A stretch of 64,000 bases of DNA from Lysinibacillus louembei (GTDB lineage Bacteria > Bacillota > Bacilli > Bacillales_A > Planococcaceae), in assembly GCF_033880585.1 (NCBI RefSeq), contig NZ_CP137624.1, positions 1,046,001 through 1,110,000 on the forward strand, given 5' to 3'. The translations under genes were made by a program, and so were the position numbers. The notes under the pieces are model-generated. The model made no database searches, was not told where the DNA came from, and saw nothing but the letters and a program-made list of their open reading frames with translations. Below, piece after piece: positions 8,184-16,271 of this stretch (within the stretch, counting starts at the first letter, position 1; each line of letters starts with the position of its first letter).

Positions 8184-8549
8184 ATGTTACAATACAATCT
8201 TGGTCAGCCAACCAATGAATTAAGTATTCCAAACGAAGGGGAATATATTGCTTCAATCCTTAATATTAAAGCAGGAAAAGACCGTGATACAGTTTGGGGA
8301 ACAACCCCATCCGTTGTAGTATTGTTTGAACTTGAAAATGGTCAAAAGGTGATGCAATCTATGTTGATGTATGTAGGGAAAGGCTCGTTATTAAAAAAAT
8401 TAGTTGAGCTTACATTAGACACTACAGAAAAAGAAGTAAATTTGCATCAATTGGTGGGGAAATCATGTGTCGTGGAAATTCAACATGTTCATCAACATGA
8501 AGCGACCTATGCAAATGTAGTAGATGTTTTCCCATTAAGTGAGCAATAA
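8184..8549 (+). CDS. Phage-type OB-fold protein, probable ssDNA binding
   Basis: 121 residues. The C-terminal part, LVGKSCVVEIQHVHQHEA followed by TYANVVDVFPLSEQ, resembles the conserved ending of short phage proteins predicted to be single-strand DNA-binding or replication accessory factors. It lies between a small hypothetical gene and the Cch-like ATPase, as single-strand binding proteins do in staphylococcal SCC replication modules. The homology call rests on pattern memory, not on a search. Confidence 0.5.
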   Translation: MLQYNLGQPTNELSIPNEGEYIASILNIKAGKDRDTVWGTTPSVVVLFELENGQKVMQSMLMYVGKGSLLKKLVELTLDTTEKEVNLHQLVGKSCVVEIQHVHQHEATYANVVDVFPLSEQ

Positions 8550-8603
8550 ATATAAGTTGCAAGCAAAGCTATTCATTGCATATTAACTTGAGGAGAATGT
8601 TTT

Positions 8604-10439
8604 ATGGAGAAAATGGTACTAAAACCAGCAGATACAAATGAAATCCGATTAGGGCAATTTATTTTAAGAGATAAGGATTTGTATATGATAAAGGACTCTA
8701 AAGATGGAAAGGAGGAAGTTTATCTTGCAAATGCTTCAAAAATTAAAAGTGTTACTCGGAATATTGAAACAGGTGTGATAACACTTGAGATTGAATATTA
8801 CTCATTTGATAGATGGGAGACTTTAAAAATTTCAAAAGGTAAGTTATTGCCCTCAGAATTATCATTTTTACTAGATAAGGGAATGGATATTGCAGGTTAT
8901 AAAGCAAAACATGTCTTTCAATTTTTAGATTTCCATGAAAAAAGTTTCAAACCAACTTATGTTCATCAAAAGTTAGGGTGGATGAGGTTTCAAGATGAAA
9001 TTTTATTTCGATTACATGAAGCTATTCAAAATAATAAACGATTCTCTATTTATGAGGGGCAGTATTCTATTCAACCTAAAGGGAGCGAGAAAGAATGGAA
9101 AAAAATCATTCAAGCGGAAGTAGTGGGACATGCTTCACTGGAAGCAATAGTAGCTGCGAGTTTTGCGGCTCCAATTACTGCATGGCTTAACATCGAGCAA
9201 AAAGGGGATATTGATACTTTACTTTGGAATTGCGTTGGTAATTCATCTGGAGGAAAGACAACAGCAGCAATGTTAGCGGTATCTGCTTTTGGTAATCCTC
9301 ATATTTCTACAGATGGATTGGTTCAAAGTTTCAATGGTACAGGCAATGCTTTGCAGGCTATTTTAGCAGGAAACTTTGGTGTTCCAATTGCATTCGATGA
9401 AGTCTCTATTAGTACATTTGGAAAACAGACATTAACCTCATTTATCTATAAGTTAGCGCAAAATAGGGATAAAGCGCGATTAAACAAGGAATCCAAATTA
9501 ATCTCTACAGATTCATGGTGTACTGTGGTGTTTTTCACAGGCGAAGTCTCTATTTTAGCGCAAACCAAAAATAACGTAGGTTTAAAAGTTCGTTTATTTG
9601 AATTTAAAAATATTCAATGGACAAAGGATGCGGCTCATTCGGAGCGTATTAAGTTAGGTGTATTGAATAATTATGGACATGCAGGGGGAATTTTTGTGGA
9701 GCATTTAACGCAGTGTGGAATAGATGAGATTGAAACTAAATGGTCAGAATTTAAATCGGTCATGTTTGAAAAAATGCCTGAAACCAATTATCGCGCACGT
9801 ATTTCGAATAAATTCGCTAGTATCCTTACTGGTGCTTATTATGCAAATGAAGCGTTGGATTTAGGCTTGTCAATTGATAGGATTGCTGACTTTCTAGTGA
9901 AACAAGAGCTAGATTCCATGACTGATCGAGAATTAGCACCTAAATTTTATAAGCTATTTCGTGACTACATTATCCAATTCAGCAAGCATTTTAAAATAAA
10001 TCAAGAGCATACAAATGAAACGCAAGAGATTTGGGGGAAAATCGAAACAAAAGGTAATAAAACGTATTGCTATATGTTCCCTCATATTTACGACAAATTA
10101 GCAAAAGACATGGGATTTGCCGACCCCAATGTCTTGCTTGATGGGCTAAAAGCTAATGGCAATCTTAAACATGATAATCAAAAAAAACAAATTAAAAAAG
10201 CTATTTTTACAAAAGAGGAAACCAAGTTACGAGAAAAGGTTTTACCTAATAAACCTTACAGTCCCAGAGGTGATTATAGCGTGTGTATTGTATATGATGG
10301 GGACATTTTGGCAGATTATCATAAGGGCTCATTGGATAACTTTAATCCAAACAGTACAAATACACGTACGATAAAACCAAAAAACGAGCTTGAAGCCATG
10401 ATTGAAAAAAACAAAAGCAAAGGACTTTTTGACGAATGA
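8604..10439 (+). CDS. DUF927-family AAA ATPase, Cch-like helicase of SCC elements
   Basis: 611 residues. A Walker A motif GNSSGGKTT lies near residues 212-220 and a Walker B-like IAFDEVS near residues 262-268, as in DUF927 ATPases. In staphylococcal SCC the corresponding gene, cch, stands upstream of ccr, and its product is an MCM-like helicase thought to replicate the excised element. The gene overlaps the next one as ATGA, coupling it to a tyrosine recombinase, and follows an OB-fold gene. A helicase activity here is inferred from that family. Confidence 0.8.
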   Translation: MEKMVLKPADTNEIRLGQFILRDKDLYMIKDSKDGKEEVYLANASKIKSVTRNIETGVITLEIEYYSFDRWETLKISKGKLLPSELSFLLDKGMDIAGYKAKHVFQFLDFHEKSFKPTYVHQKLGWMRFQDEILFRLHEAIQNNKRFSIYEGQYSIQPKGSEKEWKKIIQAEVVGHASLEAIVAASFAAPITAWLNIEQKGDIDTLLWNCVGNSSGGKTTAAMLAVSAFGNPHISTDGLVQSFNGTGNALQAILAGNFGVPIAFDEVSISTFGKQTLTSFIYKLAQNRDKARLNKESKLISTDSWCTVVFFTGEVSILAQTKNNVGLKVRLFEFKNIQWTKDAAHSERIKLGVLNNYGHAGGIFVEHLTQCGIDEIETKWSEFKSVMFEKMPETNYRARISNKFASILTGAYYANEALDLGLSIDRIADFLVKQELDSMTDRELAPKFYKLFRDYIIQFSKHFKINQEHTNETQEIWGKIETKGNKTYCYMFPHIYDKLAKDMGFADPNVLLDGLKANGNLKHDNQKKQIKKAIFTKEETKLREKVLPNKPYSPRGDYSVCIVYDGDILADYHKGSLDNFNPNSTNTRTIKPKNELEAMIEKNKSKGLFDE

Positions 10440-11302
10440 AAATGGACGAGTGTCTAGCATTCTTCAATCATGAAAATAAGCAATTAAGTGTGGGTACTCT
10501 GAAAGAATACAACAAGGATATAACTGCCTTCAAAGCCTTCTTACAGAATAAATACACGGAATATTTTGATATTAGACAGATTAAAGAACAAGATTTGAAT
10601 GATTATTTGGCTATGCTTACGGCTGTGAAGGGATATAAGCCCTCCAGTCGTAACCGTCAAATGAATACACTGCGCTCCTTTTTTAAGTTTTGTAAGAAGA
10701 AAAGCCTTGTTGAAAAAAATCCAGCAGAGTATCTTCAGCGATTAAAAGAACCCCCAAGGCAAGCTGTGTTTCTTACTTCAAAAGAAGTTGGAGAATTGAT
10801 ACCTGCAATCAACCATCCGTTGATTCAATTAGTTGTATTGACCTTATTTTATACAGGGTTAAGGATTACAGAATGTTTAAAGCTTGAACTAACGGATGTG
10901 GATTTTCAACAAAACACCATTACGGTTAAGCATGGTAAGGGAGATAAACGTAGAGTCATTCCTCTGCATTCAGAATTAAAAATACATCTTCAAGCGTATA
11001 TTCAGAACTGGCGAATAAAAGGTAAAACGGAACGGCTATTTTTGACAGAACGCACAAACAGCTTATCAGATGTCTATGTGAACAAGGTTCTTAAAGAAAC
11101 TGTTGAAAAATTAAAGTGGGATAAGCATGTTACCTGCCATGTTTTAAGACATTCCTTTGCTTCAGCCCTTGTACAAAATAATGTAAATATCGTAGCGGTA
11201 CAACAATTATTGGGACACGCTAATTTAAAGACAACAAGTTCCTATACACATATTCATCAGCAAACTGTTGATGAGGGCATTGAAACACTTACTATTTTCT
11301 AA
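10436..11302 (+). CDS. Tyrosine recombinase (XerC/XerD-like)
   Basis: 288 residues with the full catalytic set: Arg143 in TGLRITE, a Lys in the beta-hairpin KHGKGDKRR, HVLRH (His235, Arg238), LGH (His261) and Tyr270 in SSYTHI. An N-terminal SAM-like core-binding domain covers about residues 1-100. It starts inside the stop of the Cch-like gene. SCC elements normally move by serine recombinases alone, so this enzyme may resolve dimers or replicative forms of the element, or be the integrase of an older element captured here. The direct repeat R2 follows its stop by three bases. Confidence 0.9.
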   Translation: MKMDECLAFFNHENKQLSVGTLKEYNKDITAFKAFLQNKYTEYFDIRQIKEQDLNDYLAMLTAVKGYKPSSRNRQMNTLRSFFKFCKKKSLVEKNPAEYLQRLKEPPRQAVFLTSKEVGELIPAINHPLIQLVVLTLFYTGLRITECLKLELTDVDFQQNTITVKHGKGDKRRVIPLHSELKIHLQAYIQNWRIKGKTERLFLTERTNSLSDVYVNKVLKETVEKLKWDKHVTCHVLRHSFASALVQNNVNIVAVQQLLGHANLKTTSSYTHIHQQTVDEGIETLTIF

Positions 11303-11304
11303 TT

Positions 11305-11445
11305 GTCCCCCAATTCCCCCGCCAATTTGGGCAAAAGACAAAACAAAAAATACATTCAGATTCATTTTTTGTGGAAAGTCAGGTTGTTTTCCAACCATGC
11401 TAAAAAATCTTTTATTTTGAATTGACTGGGGGATATGGGGGATTT
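11305..11445 (+). repeat. Direct repeat R2 flanking the Cch/recombinase module
   Basis: Diverged copy of 7229-7360, opening with GTCCCCCAATTCCCCC and closing with GGGGGATATGGGGGATTT. The central GGAAAGTCAGGTTGTTTTCC is itself a short inverted repeat. The rest of the gap up to 11711 is AT-rich with no gene seen. Confidence 0.75.
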
Positions 11446-11710
11446 AATAAAATTTCAATAATATATCATAGATTTAGATAAATCATTATTAATTTTCACT
11501 CAAGAAATTAATCAATAAATATAAAGGAAGGTTACATTTTGCAAGGTGTATTCTATTGGTTTGCTTGAAGAAAAAGCACAATTTGAATAATCGTATTGAA
11601 ACGGTTTAAGTTTCAATAAAAGTAGGTAGACGCAAATACCAAACTTTCTTGATGTGATTGAGAAACCCTTAAAGTGAAAAGAAATTACTTTCAAAATAAA
11701 AGGAGTGGCA

Positions 11711-11815
11711 ATGATGGAAGCTACAAACGAAGTTGTATTAATACTCGCAGAAATGTGTGAAGCCTATATTTTAGATGGAAAAGAAGGGAGTTCAAATGAC
11801 GATGACTCAAACTAA
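11711..11815 (+). CDS. 34-residue acidic peptide overlapping the serine recombinase start
   Basis: ATG 11711 lies seven bases after AAAGGAG and opens a 34-codon frame (EVVLILAEMCEAYILDGKEG, then NDDDSN) whose last 20 bases overlap the recombinase start at 11796. It may be a real small protein or a translated leader coupling expression to the recombinase. No family recognised. Confidence 0.45.
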   Translation: MMEATNEVVLILAEMCEAYILDGKEGSSNDDDSN

Positions 11816-13433
11816 ATATGCCGCGATTTACGCCCGTGTTTCAACAACTGAACAAGCAGATGAGGGATACAGTATTGATGAACAAATTCGGGTGTTACGT
11901 GAATATTGTAAGCGAGAAGGCTACATTATTTTTGATGAATATGTAGATAGAGGTATCAGTGGAAAAAGTATTAAAGGTAGACCCGCTATACGACAATTGT
12001 TACAGGATGCAGACGAGAAGAAGTTTGACCTTGTTCTTGTATGGAAAATGAATCGCTTGGCACGAAACAGTGTAGACCTCATGAATATGGTTGAGGTGTT
12101 TAACCGCAAAAACATCGTCTTTCGTTCATATACAGAGAACTATGAAACAGAAACACCTGCTGGAAAATTACAATTTCAAATGCTGGCTGCCATCGCTGAA
12201 TATGAACGCAATAACATAGCAGAAAATGTGAAAATGGGTATGTTAGCTCGTGCCAAAGAAGGGAAGTGGAATGGTGGTCATGTGCTTGGTTATGATGTAG
12301 TTGAGATCGAAGGGGCGAATAAAAAACGCAAAAATACAGGGCTTGTCATCAATGAACGAGAAGCAAGTATTATACGAAAAATCTTCCATCTTTACACAAC
12401 AGGGAATGGTTATAAGTCGATTGCCAACCAAATCAATAAAGCTGGCTATCGTACAAAATTAGGTAAAACGTTTTCTTTGAATGCAATTAAAACTATTGTT
12501 ACGAATCCTATATATGCAGGGTATATACGCTACAATGTTCGTAGGGATTGGAATGAGAAGCGGCGTAATCATATCAACCCAAAGCCTATTATTGTGAAGG
12601 GAGAACATCAGTCAATTATTTCAGAAGAAGTTTGGCGCATTGCACAAGAGGTTTACAAAACACGCACCTGTAAGCCCAACCGTGTGCATGATGGTGAGTT
12701 TCCTTTAACGGGCATTATGCGTTGCCCTAAATGTAATGCAGGTATGGTAATTGGACGTACGACAAACAAGCTAAAAGATGGTACAAAAAAGGTATTAGAG
12801 TATTATGTATGTGGCGCATGGAAGAATAAGGGGACAGTTGCTTGCAATTCTTATGCTGTACGTACTGATTATGCTGACCCTTACGTATTAAATAAAATTG
12901 AAGAGTTGATGATAAGTGATAAATTGATTCAGCAGTTAGTTAATAGTATCAATTATAAGCAAGAATCCTTGATTGCTCCGATTCAACGAGAATACAAGCA
13001 ATATGTTCATGACTTAGCTATCCTAGAAAAAAAGCAATCGAATCTGCTAGATGCTTATATGGAAGAAACGATTTCCAAAAGCGTCTATCAAATGAAGGTT
13101 AGAGGTATTGAAGAACAAATTTCCTCATTAAATGAATTACTGACACCATTAAAGGGACAACTAGGTTCAACCGTTTCTAGTAAAGTGACCTTTGAACAGA
13201 TTAAGAATGTCCTACAAAACTTTCAAAAGGCTTTTCAGCAATCACTTACAAGGGAGCAGAGAAAACGCTTGTTACATTTGCTCATTCATCAAATTACAAT
13301 TGATGAAGAACGGAAAATCGAGAGCATTCAACTTAAATTAAATAATGAGGTGCTAGAGGCATTACAACTAGGAGTAGGGGAATCATCTTCGGATGAATCT
13401 TCTGCTCCTTTTTCTGTTTTAATAGCTATCTAA
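11796..13433 (+). CDS. Large serine recombinase, Ccr-like
   Basis: 545 residues. The resolvase domain begins YAAIYARVSTTEQADEG with the nucleophile Ser16, and the conserved arginines follow. Then come a recombinase domain, a zinc-ribbon starting CPKC at residue 310 and closing around CGAWKNKGTVAC, and a coiled coil (residues about 395-490). ATG 11796 is chosen for its AGAAGGGAG site; an ATG at 11775 lacks one. Length and solitary position are like CcrC of SCC elements (about 560 residues), whereas CcrA and CcrB come in pairs. With the split rlmH site it is the obvious integrase/excisionase of the island. The C-terminal end of the gene is duplicated downstream. Confidence 0.9.
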   Translation: MTMTQTKYAAIYARVSTTEQADEGYSIDEQIRVLREYCKREGYIIFDEYVDRGISGKSIKGRPAIRQLLQDADEKKFDLVLVWKMNRLARNSVDLMNMVEVFNRKNIVFRSYTENYETETPAGKLQFQMLAAIAEYERNNIAENVKMGMLARAKEGKWNGGHVLGYDVVEIEGANKKRKNTGLVINEREASIIRKIFHLYTTGNGYKSIANQINKAGYRTKLGKTFSLNAIKTIVTNPIYAGYIRYNVRRDWNEKRRNHINPKPIIVKGEHQSIISEEVWRIAQEVYKTRTCKPNRVHDGEFPLTGIMRCPKCNAGMVIGRTTNKLKDGTKKVLEYYVCGAWKNKGTVACNSYAVRTDYADPYVLNKIEELMISDKLIQQLVNSINYKQESLIAPIQREYKQYVHDLAILEKKQSNLLDAYMEETISKSVYQMKVRGIEEQISSLNELLTPLKGQLGSTVSSKVTFEQIKNVLQNFQKAFQQSLTREQRKRLLHLLIHQITIDEERKIESIQLKLNNEVLEALQLGVGESSSDESSAPFSVLIAI

Positions 13434-13516
13434 TCGTAAGTATCAAAAGTGGCTTTTTATTAGGATAATTCATTATCAAAGCGAAGTGTTTTTCGTATAG
13501 GAAAATGGCATATTTA
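13367..13516 (+). repeat. Direct repeat copy A: ccr 3' end plus downstream spacer
   Basis: About 150 bases, from inside the recombinase gene (GGAGTAGG) to GGAAAATGGCATATTTA, recurring at 14482-14628. Identity is highest in TTTTTATTAGGATAAT, AAGCGAAGTGTTTTTC and the ending. Beyond copy A, 13541-13568 matches 26 of 28 bases inside the Mor-like gene at 14761-14788, so the repeat once extended into a second copy of that gene with roughly 110 bases now missing. Confidence 0.8.
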
Positions 13517-13590
13517 ATCAGATATAAAAAATATCATGTGGGTTAATATGTAACATTTCTTAAGAAATAATCTATTGAGGGGAGAAGCGT

Positions 13591-14442
13591 ATGGGTTGTA
13601 TTTGGAAAGCTATGAAAATCTGTTTTTGGTTTATGTTGATTATATCAGCTATTGCAATGATATTCGTCTACTTTGAGGAAAAGGGAAATGAAACGTTTAG
13701 CCATGTTGAAGAGTTGGATGCCAAGGAGTTGGTAGCGGAAGCTTTTAGTAATTTGAGAGCTTATGAGAGTTATCATATGTATTCTGAATCTAACACAAAG
13801 GGGGATATTTCTAAGTTTATTGCTAGCGAATCTGTACAAACAAAAGAAATATTTAATGTAGATTATCATACATTGAATGATTCATATAAAATAACAGGGA
13901 ATTTGGTTAAAAATGATGAGACAACTACTATTGCGGAAATAAAGGTGGGTTCAGATATTTACCAATCTATAGATGGCGGGAAATTTAATTATGTTAGCTT
14001 AGATGAATCTACCATACTGGCAGGTGAAAAAACAGGGGTATTGGCAAGTTCTGAATTTACCAATGAGCCAGAAATAGATGATTTAATTGCTCAAGGTGAT
14101 ATTTCTGTAGGAGCTTATGAATCTAAAAAAGCAGATGAAAAGGACTATTATTTAATAGAAGGAAATATGCCTGAATCGTATGTATTAAATATGGTGAATC
14201 AAACCTTTTTTGGAGATGTGGATAAAGAAGCATCATCTTTTAAAATAGAAAATTTAATTGTCTTTGAGGATGAACTTCAAATGACAATTGATAAGGAGCG
14301 TAAAAATTTATTATCAACATATATCCATCTGAGATTTAGCTTTGAAGTTGAAGGTCATACAATGGAAATGGATGTGGAAACAATTAAGAGATATTCTAAT
14401 TTCAATGAAGTAGAAATGATTACTTTACCAAATTTAGAATAG
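13591..14442 (+). CDS. Membrane-anchored or secreted hypothetical protein
   Basis: 283 residues with GAGGGGAG before the ATG. One N-terminal hydrophobic segment (ICFWFMLIISAIAMIFVYF) precedes an extracellular beta-rich domain: repeated strands such as YESYHMYSESNT and DSYKITGNLVKND, with IYQSIDGGKFNYV. This recalls LolA/LppX-like lipoprotein folds common in Bacillaceae, but there is no lipobox and no firm family. The gene is enclosed by the two copies of a direct repeat that duplicates the ccr 3' end, so it looks like cargo inserted between ccr and the Mor-like gene. Confidence 0.6.
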   Translation: MGCIWKAMKICFWFMLIISAIAMIFVYFEEKGNETFSHVEELDAKELVAEAFSNLRAYESYHMYSESNTKGDISKFIASESVQTKEIFNVDYHTLNDSYKITGNLVKNDETTTIAEIKVGSDIYQSIDGGKFNYVSLDESTILAGEKTGVLASSEFTNEPEIDDLIAQGDISVGAYESKKADEKDYYLIEGNMPESYVLNMVNQTFFGDVDKEASSFKIENLIVFEDELQMTIDKERKNLLSTYIHLRFSFEVEGHTMEMDVETIKRYSNFNEVEMITLPNLE

Positions 14443-14481
14443 GTGAATCATATATTTTCCTAACGGAATGAATGATATGTT

Positions 14482-14628
14482 AATTAGGAGTAGGAGAATC
14501 TTCTTGCATGATTTCCCTGCTTCTTTTTCGATTTTGATAGCTGCAATTGTAAATTTTAAAATGGATTTTTATTAGGATAATCCATTATTTAAGCGAAGTG
14601 TTTTTCACATAGGAAAATGGCATATTTA
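14482..14628 (+). repeat. Direct repeat copy B: decayed ccr 3' end plus spacer
   Basis: Diverged copy of 13367-13516. The part matching the recombinase C-terminus no longer reads as part of a gene. It lies 28 bases before the Mor-like gene. Confidence 0.8.
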
Positions 14629-14655
14629 AAACAATAAAGGCGGAAGGAGATAAAG

Positions 14656-14925
14656 ATGGATTATAGCAAGTTAGATAGTTCCTGTTTTAATGGATCATAT
14701 AAGGAATTTATTGAATTAATTGGATACAAAAATACTTTGCTAGTGTATAATCATTTTGCTGGTCAATATGTAACATTTCCTAAGAAATTCTTATCAGAAC
14801 AATATTTATACGAAGCCATTGTCAATGAGTATGATGGGACAAATGCGAAGGCTTTAGCAAAAAAATATGGCTATTCATATAGTTGGGTGATGAAGATATT
14901 GAAACGGGAGCATTGTAACAAATAA
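14656..14925 (+). CDS. Mor-family transcription regulator
   Basis: 89 residues. The sequence LIGYKNTLLVYNHFAGQ, VTFPKKFLS, then IVNEYDGTNAKALAKKYGYSYSW matches the Mor/C transcription activator family of phage Mu and many mobile elements, with a C-terminal helix-turn-helix. GGCGGAAGGAG precedes the ATG. It probably regulates genes of this island; the target is unknown. A fragment of a second copy survives at 13541-13568. Confidence 0.82.
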   Translation: MDYSKLDSSCFNGSYKEFIELIGYKNTLLVYNHFAGQYVTFPKKFLSEQYLYEAIVNEYDGTNAKALAKKYGYSYSWVMKILKREHCNK

Positions 14926-14958
14926 TCTACAAAGGTTTCATTTATAGGAGGAAGATGT

Positions 14959-15882
14959 ATGTGGAAGAAGGTTTTAATGCTAGTTATGGTAATGAGTTTA
15001 TTCTCAACAGGGGTGCTTGCTGATACTGTAGCTGTTCAGAAAGATAACAAGCAAAGTAGCGCTAAGAATCAAATAGATTATGCCTCAAAAGCCAAGTTAG
15101 CAGGTAATGAATATGTTTATAAAAGTAAGTATTACACGCTTCACGCTCCAAAAGATACAAAGAAAGATGATATTAACTTTGCTATCACTAATTTTAATAA
15201 GGGGATAGAACTTGCATTTGAAATTTATTCAAGCAAAGTTCCTGATTTAGAAGTAACATTATCAAATCAAAAAGATTTTCCTACCAATATTTATTTAAAG
15301 AATAAATCAGATGACCCTTATGAATTTACTTATGTAAATGGAGGTGCTAGTCACAATAAGAAAACAGGAGCATTGGAGACAGAAATTAAGATTTTAGTAG
15401 GTTCTCTATATAAAGGACAATGTTGTTCTTATGATGGGAAGTTTAAATATGATACAGCTTATGTTAAAAATTTATATATTGCTTCAGGATTAAATCTTGG
15501 AAGTGTTATATTTAATGAAAATATGAATTCTAAACCAAGTTGGTACAGTTCATCTGGTGCAGGTGAATTTGCTACAGGTTTTGTTAATTATAAGTCTCGC
15601 TTAGCCTCTAATACCTACAAAGATTATGTTAAGTATTGGAAGAATGAAATGAAAAAGAATAATAAATTGCTAGTATTCAACAATGGAGATTTTGACTTTA
15701 ACTATAATACGAATGTGGCAACTCTGTTCAATGCGTTTTTAATTGAAACTTACGGTGAAGATACTTACTTTGAATTTGTTTTGTTTGAAAGTGATACAAT
15801 TTCAAAGAAAGAGGCATTTTTAGCAACCTATGGCGATATTAAAGAAATTGAAAGGAAATGGAAGGTATGGATTAATAAATAA
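14959..15882 (+). CDS. Secreted protein, peptidase MA-like without the metal motif
   Basis: 307 residues. A clear signal peptide (WKKVLMLVMVMSLFSTGVLA, cleavage near residue 21) predicts export. The remainder has the general order of gluzincin-type 'peptidase MA-like' proteins: YYTLHAPKDTKKDDINFAI, a central stretch around SSGAGEFATGFVNYKSRLA where HExxH would be expected, and a C-terminal helix-rich end TYGDIKEIERKWKVWI. No HExxH is present, so it is either a dead peptidase or a different fold. Two adjacent cysteines (QCCSY) near residue 155 are unusual. Confidence 0.5.
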   Translation: MWKKVLMLVMVMSLFSTGVLADTVAVQKDNKQSSAKNQIDYASKAKLAGNEYVYKSKYYTLHAPKDTKKDDINFAITNFNKGIELAFEIYSSKVPDLEVTLSNQKDFPTNIYLKNKSDDPYEFTYVNGGASHNKKTGALETEIKILVGSLYKGQCCSYDGKFKYDTAYVKNLYIASGLNLGSVIFNENMNSKPSWYSSSGAGEFATGFVNYKSRLASNTYKDYVKYWKNEMKKNNKLLVFNNGDFDFNYNTNVATLFNAFLIETYGEDTYFEFVLFESDTISKKEAFLATYGDIKEIERKWKVWINK

Positions 15883-15940
15883 CCTTCTATGTATTGATAG
15901 AGACAAGTAATATATATTTTTTGAAAAGGTAAGTTTGAGT

Positions 15941-16036
15941 TTTGGTACTAGGAAGTACCTTGGACATAGCCATGTAATGCAGTATGTAAAAGAGCCATTT
16001 AAGATGGTATTGGCAAGGAAAAATATTAATTATTAA
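15941..16036 (+). pseudogene. Possible 3' remnant of a recombinase-type gene
   Basis: An open stretch with no start ends KYLGHSHVMQYVKEPFKM, then RKNINY and a stop. The LGHS element recalls the C-terminal active-site region of tyrosine recombinases, but the tyrosine position is not convincing. The flanking 15883-15940 shows nothing. Confidence 0.25.
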
Positions 16037-16046
16037 TTAAGAAGAG

Positions 16047-16077
16047 CCTTGGATAACATTTGTTATTCAAGGTTTTT
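16047..16077 (+). terminator. Terminator
   Basis: Eleven-base arms CCTTGGATAAC (16047-16057) and GTTATTCAAGG (16062-16072), one G-U pair, followed by TTTTT. Confidence 0.75.
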
Positions 16078-16095
16078 TCATAGGAAACAGAGGGT

Positions 16096-16197
16096 ATGAT
16101 GAAGAAAATGTTTAGAAGCAAGATACCTTTGTGGATTGATACTTTGTAAGATAGCTATGAATTGCTTAATGATCTCAAAGATGATTATACTAGGTAA
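16096..16197 (+). pseudogene. Small frame broken by a stop codon
   Basis: After a weak AGAGGG site a frame reads MMKKMFRSKIPLWIDTL, stops at TAA (16147-16149) and continues in the same frame as DSYELLNDLKDDYTR to a second stop. The two halves have the composition of a real short protein, so it may be a decayed gene of about 33 codons. No function is visible. Confidence 0.25.
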
Positions 16198-16271
16198 TTA
16201 ATAAAGGAATCTAACTTATTTTGTCGAATATTGGTAGTAACATGATTAGATTTAAATTAGGAGGTATTTAG

